Assembly: GCA_011033025.1 (NCBI GenBank)
Contig: WFMF01000152.1
Coordinates: 186,001-250,000, forward strand
Origin: Beroe forskalii
Taxonomy: Eukaryota > Ctenophora > Nuda > Beroida > Beroidae
Direction: 5' to 3'
Length of the DNA: 64,000 bases
Shown piece by piece: positions 35,446-47,400 of the stretch. The first letter of the stretch is position 1. Each line of letters opens with the position of its first letter. Made by a program: the position numbers and the translations under genes. The notes under the pieces are model-generated. The model searched no databases and was not told where the DNA came from. It saw only the letters and a list, made by a program, of their open reading frames with translations.

Positions 35446-35862
35446 GGCCAGGACTGTGTGCTTTGTTTTATGGGATCTGGCTCATCTTATCTTGTGTGGT
35501 TTTCTCTGTTAATATTTATTCTGCTAGTTCTCTTATAGGTTCTTAAGACTTTTATTTTATTTATCCATATGAAAATATTTTCGGTTTTTTCTTGAGTGGA
35601 ATTGAAATACTGCTCTGATTTTCGTAGCTTTTCGTATGCCCGGCTGAATTTCAGGTACTTAAAAAAGCTGCAATTTCAGTGTTCAGAGCTTATTGATTGA
35701 GTACTGATGACACAAATTGGAATTGTAACAGATAAATACCGTATATAATGAAGTATCATATAATTTCTTTCTTTATTTAATCACAAGAAACAACATTCAA
35801 GTATTTTCATATGTAAATCTGCCAGATACCTAACAGAAACCATCCGATATTTGAGGATTAGG
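35446..35862. other. intergenic between RARS and TMEM208
   Basis: About 420 bp of AT-rich DNA holding the RARS 3' UTR and the TMEM208 promoter. No specific motif is supported. Confidence 0.35.
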
Positions 35863-38800
35863 ATGGTTAAAGAAAAGGCTAAGGGAGAGAAAGATATTTT
35901 AGCAGGCAATGTGGCGACACTGAACTTCTACAAGAACATGATCACAGGTCAGCGTTCTGGAAAACATAATATTGTGTTCTGGAAAACATGGGACGTGATT
36001 ATTACACGCATACGACATTGGAGTAGGGTTTAGACGATTTATTGCACTTTTTAATGCTGAATCCCTGTTGATTTAAGCGTATTTCAATTTCAATTCATTT
36101 TCAACACTGTCCTCTGTTCAATGTGTATCCTCTCATCTACATCCTCTAATTCCCTAAAGTCTACGCCTCAGCATATGACCTTGACAGGATCATTTCCACT
36201 GCTCCCCCTCCTTGTCCTAATTATACATCTCATCTTCAATAATACTAATACTATCCTATACCTCAGTTACACTGATACTCTACGCGGTGGTAAGATGGAG
36301 TCTTGGATTCTCCTGGTTACACATACTCCTAGCCCTGCCCTGTGCTATAGGAGTCTCAATTATGTACCGGTGAGTTAAATCCACTAAAACCCCTCCCCAA
36401 CAACACCCTATTGTCCCCACTACACCATGCTGTCCCCCACTACACCCCATTTCCCGCACTACACCACACAACATTGATCCAACCCCAATACACCCCATTG
36501 TTCCCCCAATACACCCATTGTCCCCCACCACACCCCATTGTCCCCACCACCGACTACACCTCATTGTCCCCTCCAACGTCTAGACCCCATTGTCCCCCCA
36601 CTTCAACACATTGATCCAACCCCACTAAACCCCATTGTCCCCTCCCACTACACCCCATCGTCCCCCATTTCAAAACATTGTCCCACACTACATCACATTG
36701 TCCCCCCACTACATCATATTGTCCCCCACCCCATTGTCCCTCCACTACAGTCCCAGCCCATGCAACATTTAATTAGGAGACTTTTTCCGAAAAAATCACT
36801 AGCTGTCAACATAAATTGCACAATCAGCTTAGATAAATACTTTTCAACTGGTCAAGCAACAAATTGTAACCATTTAAAACACCTACAATGTGAAATCTTG
36901 AAAAAAATTTGGGTCTAAAATTCCGTAAGGTCTAAAATTTCTGATTCTCTGTAGTCTTTAAATTCACAAAGAAATCACTTCTTATAAATCTTTGAAATTA
37001 GTAATTACACAGATTGCAGATATCCTAAGCATTAAGACATTACATTGTGTTGATTGTTCTCAATAAAAGCGTTTCTAAGCCAGCTGTGAACTTGTTCGCT
37101 GTTGAAGGATCAACTCCGTAGTGCATTATTCACAATGGCATGGTGTTCACCTCTGCACCATTGAAATTTTCAATGACCTCCACTTCATACCACATTGCAG
37201 AACCTTTTAGCTATCATCTTCAGCTTCTTATCAAATATTACAATGGGATTGATGAACGAGTTACAGGGTAGGATTATGACACTAAATATCGAATACCACT
37301 TACTTGTTTCCATGATTCCTGTCATGTTGACCAGACACGCCGCTATGAAGGGGACCCAGGAGATCAGGTCTGTGGTTATCAGGATGGAGATGTTCCGCTG
37401 GATCCTCCTGTTGGTCTTGATGACGTGTTTGTTGTGGGCCCCCACCACAGCTGAGCTATGTGTTGTCACGGTGTTAACGTAGGAGTAGCACCCAGTGATG
37501 ACACCCACACAGAACATATTCCCACATAGGATGGAGCCCGAGTACCAGATCTGAGGATCCCTTGGAGGAGTGAAGTAGTTGAAGAGGCAGAACCCGTTGG
37601 AGCCGTAGAAACCCACGGGTTTCCCCACGACGGGGCTGTTTACAAACATCTCACTCACAAGGGGTCTGATCTGCTTCCACGACATCTGCTCCACCCGAAG
37701 CCCCTCGAAGTAGTCCTTGAGAATCCTCATGTGGGCAGCCATATCTGGAGCCCCCACGAATAGCTTGTTGTTCTTATAGTAAAGCTTGGTGACGAAGAAG
37801 TCCTCGAATTGGGGTAGGACAGGGATGACAGCTACAGTTGAGGAAATGAGCAGGATTCCGGTAAGAGTCATCAGAAGAAGCATTGTTTCCTTCTTCGTTA
37901 TCGAATCTTTGGGGGTTCTCATGTTCATGTTCTTTAGCCCCTGAGCTCGAATGATACTTAGACAGGTCATGGAGTAGAGTGACATCAGGGACCCAATAGT
38001 CGACATGATTCCGATAGTCGAACAGATATCTTCTGTTGTCCAATCAAACTGAGTGATGCAAGTACTCTTGTTCACGAGCTCGTCAGTTATCGCTATTGTC
38101 AGGAGAAATATCCCCTGCAGAAGGTCGCCCAGAGAAATGAAGATGACAAAACTTTTATTGACGATAGCAATTCTCGTCTTTAGATTCCACAATTCCTTCA
38201 ATCCCTGAGATATTACTGCAATGTTCAGGATAACTGATAAGGATCCAAGAACCCAGGCAGCAACATACACCGCTTTGTGCTTGAACATCTTAATCTGACT
38301 GTCACAATCCGTATTGCATTCATCAGTCAAGTCGAAGCAATCGAAATTTCCATTACACTTCATTGACTTAGGGATGTACTCGCCCGATTCCGTACACTTG
38401 AAGTTGTTGGAGCAGGAGCTTTCATCGAAGCGTCCCCACAATCATCGTTCAGATCACAAACCTTCCCGTACTCCACACACTTGCCATTGGTACACCCGAA
38501 CAGGTTTTGTCGGAAAGTCTTGTCTTTCTCTGCAATGACCACCGTCAGCTTGTAGTCATCAGTGATGGTGAGGACTCTGGAATGTGGGTAGTTGCTGCAG
38601 GAAGAGTAATTTAGCCGGGTTAAGGGACATGATACTTCTTCCTTACAGTAGCTATGACATGCTAGTGTTACATACATCTCCCAAAGACTTCCTCACAGTT
38701 GACTGTCTTTGCGTATTCTTTACTCGTGAGTATTGGTGGCTCAGCTGATAGCCCAAGTGTTTTGAATGGGCGGCGGTGGTATTGTTCTCTATGGCATTTT

Positions 38801-41800
38801 CCAATGAAATCCTGGAGTTTCTCTAAACCTGGTATGCAATGAAAATTCCTACCAGTTTTACTGCTCGGCATTTGGTTTAGTGTAAGATCTGTTTGATATG
38901 GTCTTCTCGAAGCCCTGCAAACAGAGGCATCGCAATTCGAGAAGTCCCTACACAACGCATCCATTTCTACTGTTATGTTCTGTTTTGGGCACTGGAAAAG
39001 GGTTGCATTGTCAGCACAATGTGAATTTGACTCCAATGTGTATGTGTCTTTGTTCCCTGTTCCGCATTTTCTTGACCACACCTTGTTATCTTCATCTAGC
39101 CCATCTACACAATCCTCAATACCGTCCATAATCCAGTTCTTTGGAAACCTTATCTTCCTTTCCCTATTATCAGTCAAGTTTTCTCGTGCACGTCATGTTC
39201 CCTGGGGTCATGGATCTGCAGTACCGTTCATCCTCATCTTCAGACCCCTGACTTTGTCCTGTTCCATCACAAAGTCTGTGCTTGTGGATGCGGTATTTCC
39301 ACCCCACCTCAACGCACGCATCATCCAAGCCGTCGTCACAGAGGCGGAGACCCTTGCATATGACGTACTCCGAGAGGGTGGTGGGGAAGCCCCGTACATT
39401 ACAGGTCAAAGGACTTACCTGACTTCCTGTGCAATTCATCTGATCTTCGTATCCTGAGCATATTATCTCGCTGCCAAGTTTGGCGAATAATTTGCCATGC
39501 GGCACCGAGCACTTGTTCCGTAAGCCCAGCCTTCTGTTTGGTGCTGCTTTGTTCGGTGCAGCTTCAGGCAGTGGGGCCTCACACTCGCCCTGCTCATCGC
39601 AACCCTGCTCATCAGCCCCATTGGTGCAGGTGGGGACTCCATTGCACACATGGAAAGCTGAGAGGTAGTCTTGTTTGCTGTAGACGGTTTCACACCAGAC
39701 GCCCACTGTGATGTTGTGACAAGACGCCTCGTCTACGCAGTTCAAGCAGTCGCACTGCCCATTGCATACCATTCTCAGCGGGATGGTCAGGACTACTTTA
39801 CGCGTGAGGGAGGAAAGGCTGAACGCCAAACTGTCTTTCAGGTAATCATGATCATATGAATCATTTCCGTTGCACTTGAAAACTTCGACTTTTTCTTGGC
39901 ATCCAGCCTCGTCCACTGGTACATCTCCAATTCGATTCAAGCACAACCCCTCCCCATCACACCTGTACCGAAGATGAGTTCCCCCTATCAAGTTGAAGCC
40001 TATAAGCCTGCCCTTGTCCTTGGCTGGAAGCGATGATGGCTTCACCACTTCACAGACAATATCCCCACACACTCCCACCCCTGACTCCATATCCTGAGGG
40101 TCGGTGGGGCAGGTCTTGTGCCCACAGGATTGGTAGAAGGAGGGGTCGTTAGGACATGTGTGGGTAAACTTCTGGTCCGTGCAACTCACCAACGCTTCTC
40201 TGTAGTAGGTGTTGGAGAAAGTACACTTGAAAGTACCACCTACCACCTATCAGACACTTCTGTTTGAGGTATCCTTCATTACCACGAACTGACATCCGGT
40301 AACCATGTAGTCTGGGAAGAGATACCTGGCCTATGGTGTAGGGATACTTGCCCATAGTGGTGTACGGCACCACGTTGTTACTTTCTACCAAGCATTGTAA
40401 CACAGTCAGACAGATGAAATGAACCAATACCATGTTCTTCCAGTGGTAACTTCTCACAATTCACATCCTGATAACAATTTGATTTGGCAATGGTGATTAA
40501 AGGGGCAGTGGGGTATTCGAGGTGTCGATGGCCAAAATGTTTTTTGCTATTTTATCGCGCGCGTAGCATAGTTTAACTACCAGAAAAGCTTAACGGAATG
40601 AAAAATCTTGTTCCTAGCCTGAGTTATGCGATTTTGAAACTCGAAATTTGCAACCAAATGCAATATCGGGTATCCAACTTTGTGATTTAAGAAAATGATC
40701 TTAAAATCTATTTCCTCCTACATTTTTGGAAAATCGTCCTAAAACTTTCCAGATATGTTCTAGGGATTAAAATGAAGATATTTGTTTCAAGTCGGTTTTG
40801 ATTGTTCCTTTAAAATGAAAAATACTCGATTTTTGAAACCAAATTTCCGAGGGCCAAATTCCGAGATAATCGATACATTCACGTCTTTTGAAATTTCAAA
40901 ATCGAATATTTTTGAAGTTTTTGAAAGGCCTCAATCAAACATCTACTAAACAAAACTCTTCATTTGAACCTGAGAACTAAACCTGGAAAGTTTCAGGACA
41001 CTGATTTTCCAAAAATTGGCGCGAGCGATATTTAAAAGTTGAAATTTGGAGCATAAATCGCATATGACCAAATTTGGTCGCGTGCAGCACCACCACACTA
41101 TTTCAGATTTAACAACGCGTAAAGGTAGTATGCACACAACCCCCACAAAACAAGTTTTTCTGGTAGCTGATCTTCAATGCCTTTTTTGTAAAGCCCAAAA
41201 GGCGATTGGGAGAGGGAAAAAATGGATTTGGCAATTGTGATTGAATGACAACATACAGCAGAATTTAAAGTTAACAAATTTGAGCCAGGTTGTGCCAAAG
41301 GCGTGGTTTCATGGATCATACATCCGTGTTAGTTTCCATTTTAAACTCATTACTTCTTTAGAATTACTCTGCGTTGCCTAAATACTTGGAGGACGCAAAA
41401 AATTCTGCTGGGAATTCTTGAATTTCATGTTAACAGCCAGGGCTGCCAAATTAGTGGGTGTGCATCAAATTTTTGATGCAACAAATTAATTTACCATGGA
41501 GCCTGAAGGAATCACAGTTCGAAAAGGATTTGGGCTTTTGAAGCATTTCGGATCGTCGTAAAACCAAATTCTTAATTCCAGGATCAGGAAAATCAAGCAA
41601 AATGGACGGGCATTTAGCGGGTTATATGGGGATCAAAAATTTCTAAATTCGCTTTAAGCGGGGTGGGTGCTGAATACGTGTGCAGGATCCGGTCAGACTG
41701 TTCCTTTTTGCTCCCAAACCGCAACCGGTTATTACAGTTGGGCACTGAGTTATAATATGGAAACTGGGAATTTATACCCTCGTAAATAAAGGTTTCGGCG

Positions 41801-43585
41801 CGTTGCCAGCCCCATTGTGGGTTTCCCAACAAAAGAAACAAACCATTTTAGAGCATGAATCTAAAAACTCCTCCTCCCATTGTCTCCTCCTCCTGTGAGT
41901 TTGGTTCCTTCTCCGGGTATTGTAAGTCAAATACCCTGTACAGACGGTAGCTCCCTTGGTTGTCTATTTGGAGTCCATTAAAACACCACGCAACCAGGGT
42001 GCGGTACATTTCACCTCTTTGTGCTGTGATGGTGTCACAATCTCAACTGCCATTTTGTGCTACAAGCAACAGCTAATTGGTCATGCGAAGTCAAACTTTG
42101 AATTTTATTTTAAAAAACTTGAACTTTCTGTCTTTGTCTGCCTTGGAATGCTGCATTTAATTAGCATTTTATTTGCATAGTTGCGGAATTGTCCTACTTT
42201 TCATGGCGTAGAAAGCCTTTTCAAAATACTTTCAAAGTTAAGAAGCTATGATGATTTAGCCATTCTGTTTGACAACCATTCGGACCACATGTCAGTGTCA
42301 TGTGAGTGTGAAGCATGTGTGGTTATTGTAATCAAATTCAAATACTTGTCATTCCAAGTCGCTGCTGGTGGATTTGGATTGAAGAACAGTTAAACCTATA
42401 TGTGTACACAAGAAAGCAAGAAAGTGTCTCTTAACCGTACACATGGATCGATCGAAAAAACTTGGAACAAGATTCTTCTTGGAAACATTGAATTATAGCA
42501 TTCTCAGCAAGTTTCAAGAGGAATAAAGCGGCAAATTGATATGATGTTAGAAATTTAATAGCGAAATATCAAAACAATAAAATACATTAGTAACGTTTCA
42601 AGGTTTCAATACGTTCGACGTATCATATTCACGTGATACGTCTTTATCGCAAGTTATGAGTTATTTGTTTTTCTCTTTTGATTCAATGGTACAAAGACAA
42701 ATGTAAACGATGTGGTTCTTTAATGACAATCAATTTCGTCGTTCTACGAGTATGACATCTTCAGGTCTCAAATTTGATTTTTATAAAGTAGTGTTGTAAA
42801 GTTTAAAACAGGCTGATAAGTCTTTATCCCAGGTGGATGTGGAGTGCCGGGCAGCCCTCCTACTCCGCCTCAGGAGGGCTGGTGTCAGGAGGAACAGACC
42901 TCAACTTGGAGGGTGGTGTCACTGACTACTTCAAAGACATCATCATCGTTACCTGTGTTGTCATGGTCCTCTCTCTCATATCCGATTACTTCTGGTATGC
43001 GTCCTAGTTTAGACTTCTGGTATGAGTCCTATAGTAACCATAGTTACCCCTTTTTTGCTTTGAGAATACGAATTGAGATGTTTGATTTCACCCTAAATCA
43101 GTACCTGATAATCTGACATTTATTCCTAAAAACACTTCAATGACTCTGGTATTGCTGGTTGGTGATCCCAATATTTGCCCTGGTTAAGTTGTGGACCTCC
43201 GTTATCTCACCCTGGATATTCGCACCTGCTCCAGAAATGCCTGAGGTTGGTACATAGTGCATTACCTATAAGCCTATACTATAGGGTTCAATATTTTCAT
43301 CATGTAATATGAATAGGGCAACTGATAAAGGTAAAAATGCACCGTGGTCTACGAAACTGCGATTTTGTCTCCACCTCCCAAATAAATCTTGTTAAAATTC
43401 AAAAACAAGTTAACTCAGCACAGTGAAACCTAAAATTTGACAGCGGAATTATTTACTGTGGAATGATTCAGGGGCCTGCACAACCGGAAGGACCAAGAAA
43501 GGGAATGAGACAAACCAAGCAAAAGAAACAAAGCAACTCTGGTAACTCAATGAACAATAACATGTCAGCATTCAACTTGAGATAA
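35863..43585 (+). CDS. TMEM208: TMEM208 (SND2-type ER targeting factor), 5 exons
   Basis: Predicted 186-residue ER membrane protein; the family helps insert tail-anchored and other membrane proteins. Exons: 35863-35947 (KGEKDILAGNVATLNFYKN), 36267-36369 (hydrophobic LILYAVVRWSLGFSWLHILL), 42833-42994 (GGTDLNLEGGVTDYFKD then a membrane segment), about 43149-43245 (WLVIPIFALVKLW..PW.F) and 43472-43585 (basic GPRKGMRQTKQKKQ tail, TAA). The order matches human TMEM208 ([37 protein letters not shown]). Phases agree at all junctions. Intron 3 reads GT...TG at the preferred boundary, not AG, with TCTGGTAT on both sides. Intron 2 (6.5 kb) holds a minus-strand GPCR. AATAAA is at 43746-43751. Confidence 0.85.
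36385..36765. repeat. C-rich minisatellite (CACTACACCCCATTGTCCCC)
   Basis: About 380 bp of imperfect 15-25 bp units built from CACCCCATTGTCCCCC and ACTACA. It starts just 15 bp after the TMEM208 exon 2 donor, in intron 2. Open frames here are repeat artefacts. Confidence 0.8.
37185..40433 (-). pseudogene. LDLa-repeat 7TM receptor (GRL101/RXFP-like), frame broken four times
   Basis: Starts ATG at 40433 with a signal peptide (MVLVHFICLTVLQCLVES). A long ectodomain has about six to eight LDLa-like modules (for example DGIEDCVDGLDE, CNGVPTCTNGADEQGC, CNGNFDCFDLTDEC). A class A-type 7TM domain ends at TGA 37185-37187; TM3 is followed by CLSIIRAQGL in place of DRY, and TM7 has NPIVIF. It resembles LDLa receptors such as GRL101 or RXFP; ligand unknown. 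Frame breaks: a 7-bp tandem duplication at 40234-40247 and one-base shifts near 39175-39188, 38670-38690 and 38420-38445. It is intronless and nested in TMEM208 intron 2. It may be a recent pseudogene or an intact gene with assembly errors. Confidence 0.8.
40498..41050 (+). repeat. dispersed repeat, copy 2, fold-back
   Basis: Homologous to 24980-25515. It starts GGGGCAGTGGGGTATTCGAG and GGTGTCGATGGCCAAAATG. An internal segment at about 40735-40800 (AAACTTTCCAG, GGGATTAAAATGAAG) is the reverse complement of 40925-41000, giving a hairpin-capable core. The remaining intron DNA (41051-42832) shows no gene. Confidence 0.6.
42988..43035 (+). repeat. duplicated donor of TMEM208 exon 3
   Basis: ACTTCTGGTATGCGTCCTA at 42988 and ACTTCTGGTATGAGTCCTA at 43013, 25 bp apart, both with a GTATG donor. 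The first is the in-frame one used for exon 3. Confidence 0.75.
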
Positions 43586-44429
43586 GATGAATCTGTTTTT
43601 AATATTATTATTAATGATAACGAAATAGCTGTAATTCACTCAATCAATCGAGTAGAGTGAAAATGTGATGTCATTTTCTGTAAGTTATCAGATGTAATAA
43701 ATTAATCAGTATTTAATTTTGGTTTGAGTAGTTATTGTACGATTCAATAAAAAAGCTGGACATCTTTTGACACCAATTTTCTCTTCAAGGTTTGGTTTTG
43801 TTTTTGAAATTATGACTGTTTTATGTGGATTTATTATTTGACTTCAGGATCATAAACTTGTTTCATGTTGTTCTCTACCATTCTTCCTTCATGATCATTT
43901 ATGTGCGTTTCATCGTTATGACATTGTAACAAACAACTCCAACTGTCATTCGGAAAGTTATTTTATTGATTAATTAATCACAGAGGAGCTCGAACTGTTC
44001 CTGTCCAAATTCCGGTCATGTATCCCCCAAACCCCGTATTATCCAACTCTGTTGACTGTTATCCCCATCCTTATATCCTCTTCAAATTTGAGCTGATATG
44101 CCTGAATCATGACATGCTTGACAGAACTGCAGCTTGATAAGGAGGATTCTGTGGCATCGTATACACCAGAAAGGTACTCATCATTAGCAAGATCTCTTTC
44201 TATTCAAATAGTTGCTTTTAAGCCAGTTAATCAGCCATGATACGGGCTGCATATCATCTCGCTTCTGGGAGATTCAAAAAATCTTTAAGAGTTTAAGATA
44301 CCTAAGATACCTAATGTAGATACCTAATGTCCTAATCATTTATCATGGAATGTGTCCCTCACTTCAGCACTTGATGATAACACCTATTTGATAATGTGTC
44401 TCCCCAGCTGACTGTGACTGAGTGTTCGG
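43586..44429. other. intergenic between TMEM208 and BRF1
   Basis: AT-rich. It holds the TMEM208 3' UTR with AATAAA at 43746-43751 and presumably the BRF1 promoter. Short CTAAGATACCTAATG repeats lie at 44295-44330. No other gene is seen. Confidence 0.4.
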
Positions 44430-47400
44430 ATGACTGCCTGTAAGAACTGTGGGAGTACCCAGGTGGATGAAGATGGAGCCCACGGCTACACCATCTGTAT
44501 GGGATGTGGCAATGTCCTTGAGGACCAGGTCTGTTCTGTGGCAATGTCCTTGAGGATCAGGTCTGTTCTAATAATTTCTTTGAGACCAATGTGTCTCCCA
44601 GGTGACTGTCTGTGACTGAGTGTTCGGATGACCAGGCCTGTAAGAACTGTGGGGTACCCAGGTGGATGAAGATGGGCCAGGTCTGTTCCATCTGTATTAG
44701 GATGTGGCAATGTACTGTCCTTGAGGGGATCAGGGTCTGATTAACCAGGTTTTTCCGTGGCAAACACTAAAACCAGGTCTGATTTATTGATTGCAAATCT
44801 TTCGTCAACAAAGACACGGAACGCAGACTGTGACAAATTGTTATGTGCTTCCTGTCTCTTTCCGCCTGTCCTCTTTTAATTAAAATCTGGAGAGGTAATA
44901 AATTACCTCACCAGATTTTAGAACTGTATGAAAGTATGAAACGCACTTTAACTCTACCAGCTTATTTTCAGATTATAGTGTCTGAGACGCAGTTTTCGGA
45001 GGGGGGCGGAGGGAGGAAGCATCTCATGGGCTCTATAGTGACTGATGACGGCAACGTCATTGGGGGCTCTGGACTACCTAGCAAGTGGGGTCAGTATACT
45101 CGACTCAGACAACGTCCGACATTCAGAAACTTTCTGTCAGGCGTTCAAAAGGCAGTGTTTATAGTATTTGCCTATTTTCACCGTCCTTGTATTCATAAAG
45201 TTTTACATTTCATATGTATTGGTTATATCTTTGTTTTATACCTAACTCCCTTTTGCCATCCCCTCTTCCTTACCAGCGCCGCATTGTCGAGGAAGCTACC
45301 AGAGTCATGGTGTGCATCGCTAACCGCCTCAAACTAGCTCAGCAGCACATTGACAGTGCCGTTATGTTCTACAAGATGGCGCTCAGGTTACGGGATGTTT
45401 TAGGAGTGAACGTAGGTGGAAAAACCTAGTAAACTAGTAAAGGGGGCCTAATCAAGGGGATATGGATTGGATACTGGATTAGAAACTTGGAATAGAGGAT
45501 ATTCTGGGACATTTATAGCATTCCGAGTTTTACTTTCTTATCAAGTCATTAGTATTGAAGTATCGAGCGAGCAATTTATCAAGTATATTCAACTTCATGC
45601 CTAACTACAATTTGCCACCCTCCAGTAAGCGTATTCTGCAAGGGAAGCGGAAGTCGCAGGTTTGTGCGGCGTGTCTGTACATCGTCTGTAGGACGGAGCA
45701 CACCCCTCACATTCTCCTAGACTTCAGTGAAATCATACGGGTCAGTCGATGAGAGGTGGATTTGTAACCTAAGTGCTTGTTTTGCTGTAAACCTTCGTCT
45801 CTTTTTCTCAAAATTACTTTATCGTTCATACTTTCATAAAAGCAATGAGCAAAATAAGTCTTGTTCACTTCCTGTTACATCTAACAAAGTAAAAAATGGG
45901 CATGTTTTCACCGTTGTGTCCTACGATAACTCACGACTTGATGAGTAACGCACGCTCCCTCACTCCCTCACTCCCGCAGGAGAACATGTTCCAGCTGCTG
46001 CGCGTACACGCGGCTCTGTAACGCGCTGTGCATCAAGCTCCCTGCTGCTGACCCCTGTCTCTTCATCAACCGGTACGCCCAGCGACTCCAGCTCGGGGAG
46101 AAGAGCGACCCGATCTGCGTGACAGCCATGAGACTTGTTAGTCGCATGAAGAGGGACTGGATGGCGACAGGCAGGAGCGGGAATCCGAATTAGTGGATCA
46201 GAAAGTGAATTAGAACTCTTGGCACTCTTCTTGAATTTTGGAATCATCGAATCTACCAGCCGCTGCCGAAATTAGATTTAGATAAACACCGGCCACCCTC
46301 TACAAGTCTACCATTTCTTTAATTCCCTTGCGCCCTAACCACTCCTAATCCCCTACTCACTTACTCCCCCTTTTCCCTAGTACACTTAATCCCTAACACT
46401 CCCTCACTCTCTGGCATTCCCCCTACTCCCTAACACTCCCCTACTCCCTAACCCTCCGGTCCCCTGCTCCCCAACACTCCCCCTATTCCCTAACACTCCC
46501 CTACTCCCTAACCCTCCGGTCCCCTGCTCCCCAACACTCCCCCTATTCCCTAACACTCCCTTACGCTCCCCTAACCCTCCGGTCCCCTGCTCCCCAACAC
46601 TCCCCCTGTTCCCTAACACTCCCTTACTCCCTTACGCTCCCCCTACCCCCTAACACTCGCCCTACTCCCTAACACTCCCCTACTCCTTAACCCCCCATTC
46701 CCTAACACTCCCCCTACGCCCTATCACTCCCCCTACTCCCCAACACTCCCCCTACTCCCTAACCTCCCCTCTCCCCAACACTCCCTAACACTCCCCTCCT
46801 TAACACTCCCCCTACTCCTAACTCCCCCCCTCCCTATTCCCCATATTCCCTAACACTCCCCCTATTCCTCCTACTCCATAACACTCTCTAACTCCCCCTA
46901 CTCCCTAACACTCCACATACTCCCTAACACTCCCTATTCCCTAACATTCCCTATTCCCTAACATTCCCTCACTCCCCACAGGCAGACGACCCAGCTCCCT
47001 GTGCGGAGCAGCGCTGGTAGTTGCTTGCAGGTTGCACGGGTGTAACAGACAAATAGGGGACATTGCGAAGATAGTCAGAAACGCGTCATCCACCATTTGC
47101 AAGAGGTTTAGAAAGTGCATATTGCTGCGGGAGATTAATAGTTTACTAAGCGATTAATTGCTTTTAATTGGTTCATTAAACTCATAGATCATTTATTAAC
47201 CTCATAAAACGTCACAAACCAACGTTAATATAAGGATAAAAGGATTATTGGATTTCTAACCAGTCGCTCTACTTTAGGCTAAAGGAGTTTTCTGAAACCG
47301 CCAGTAGTAAGCTGAGCATCGAGGAGTTTGAGAATGTGGATCTTGGTGAGGAGGAAGACCCTCCCGCTTTCAAAGCACTCAAACACAGGAACAAAACCAA

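Noticed and set aside
36411..36918. Pro/His-rich frames
   Set aside because: Products of the C-rich minisatellite in TMEM208 intron 2.
46404..46619. Minus-strand GNRGSVGEQGTGGLG frame
   Set aside because: Produced by the CT-rich minisatellite in BRF1 intron 5.
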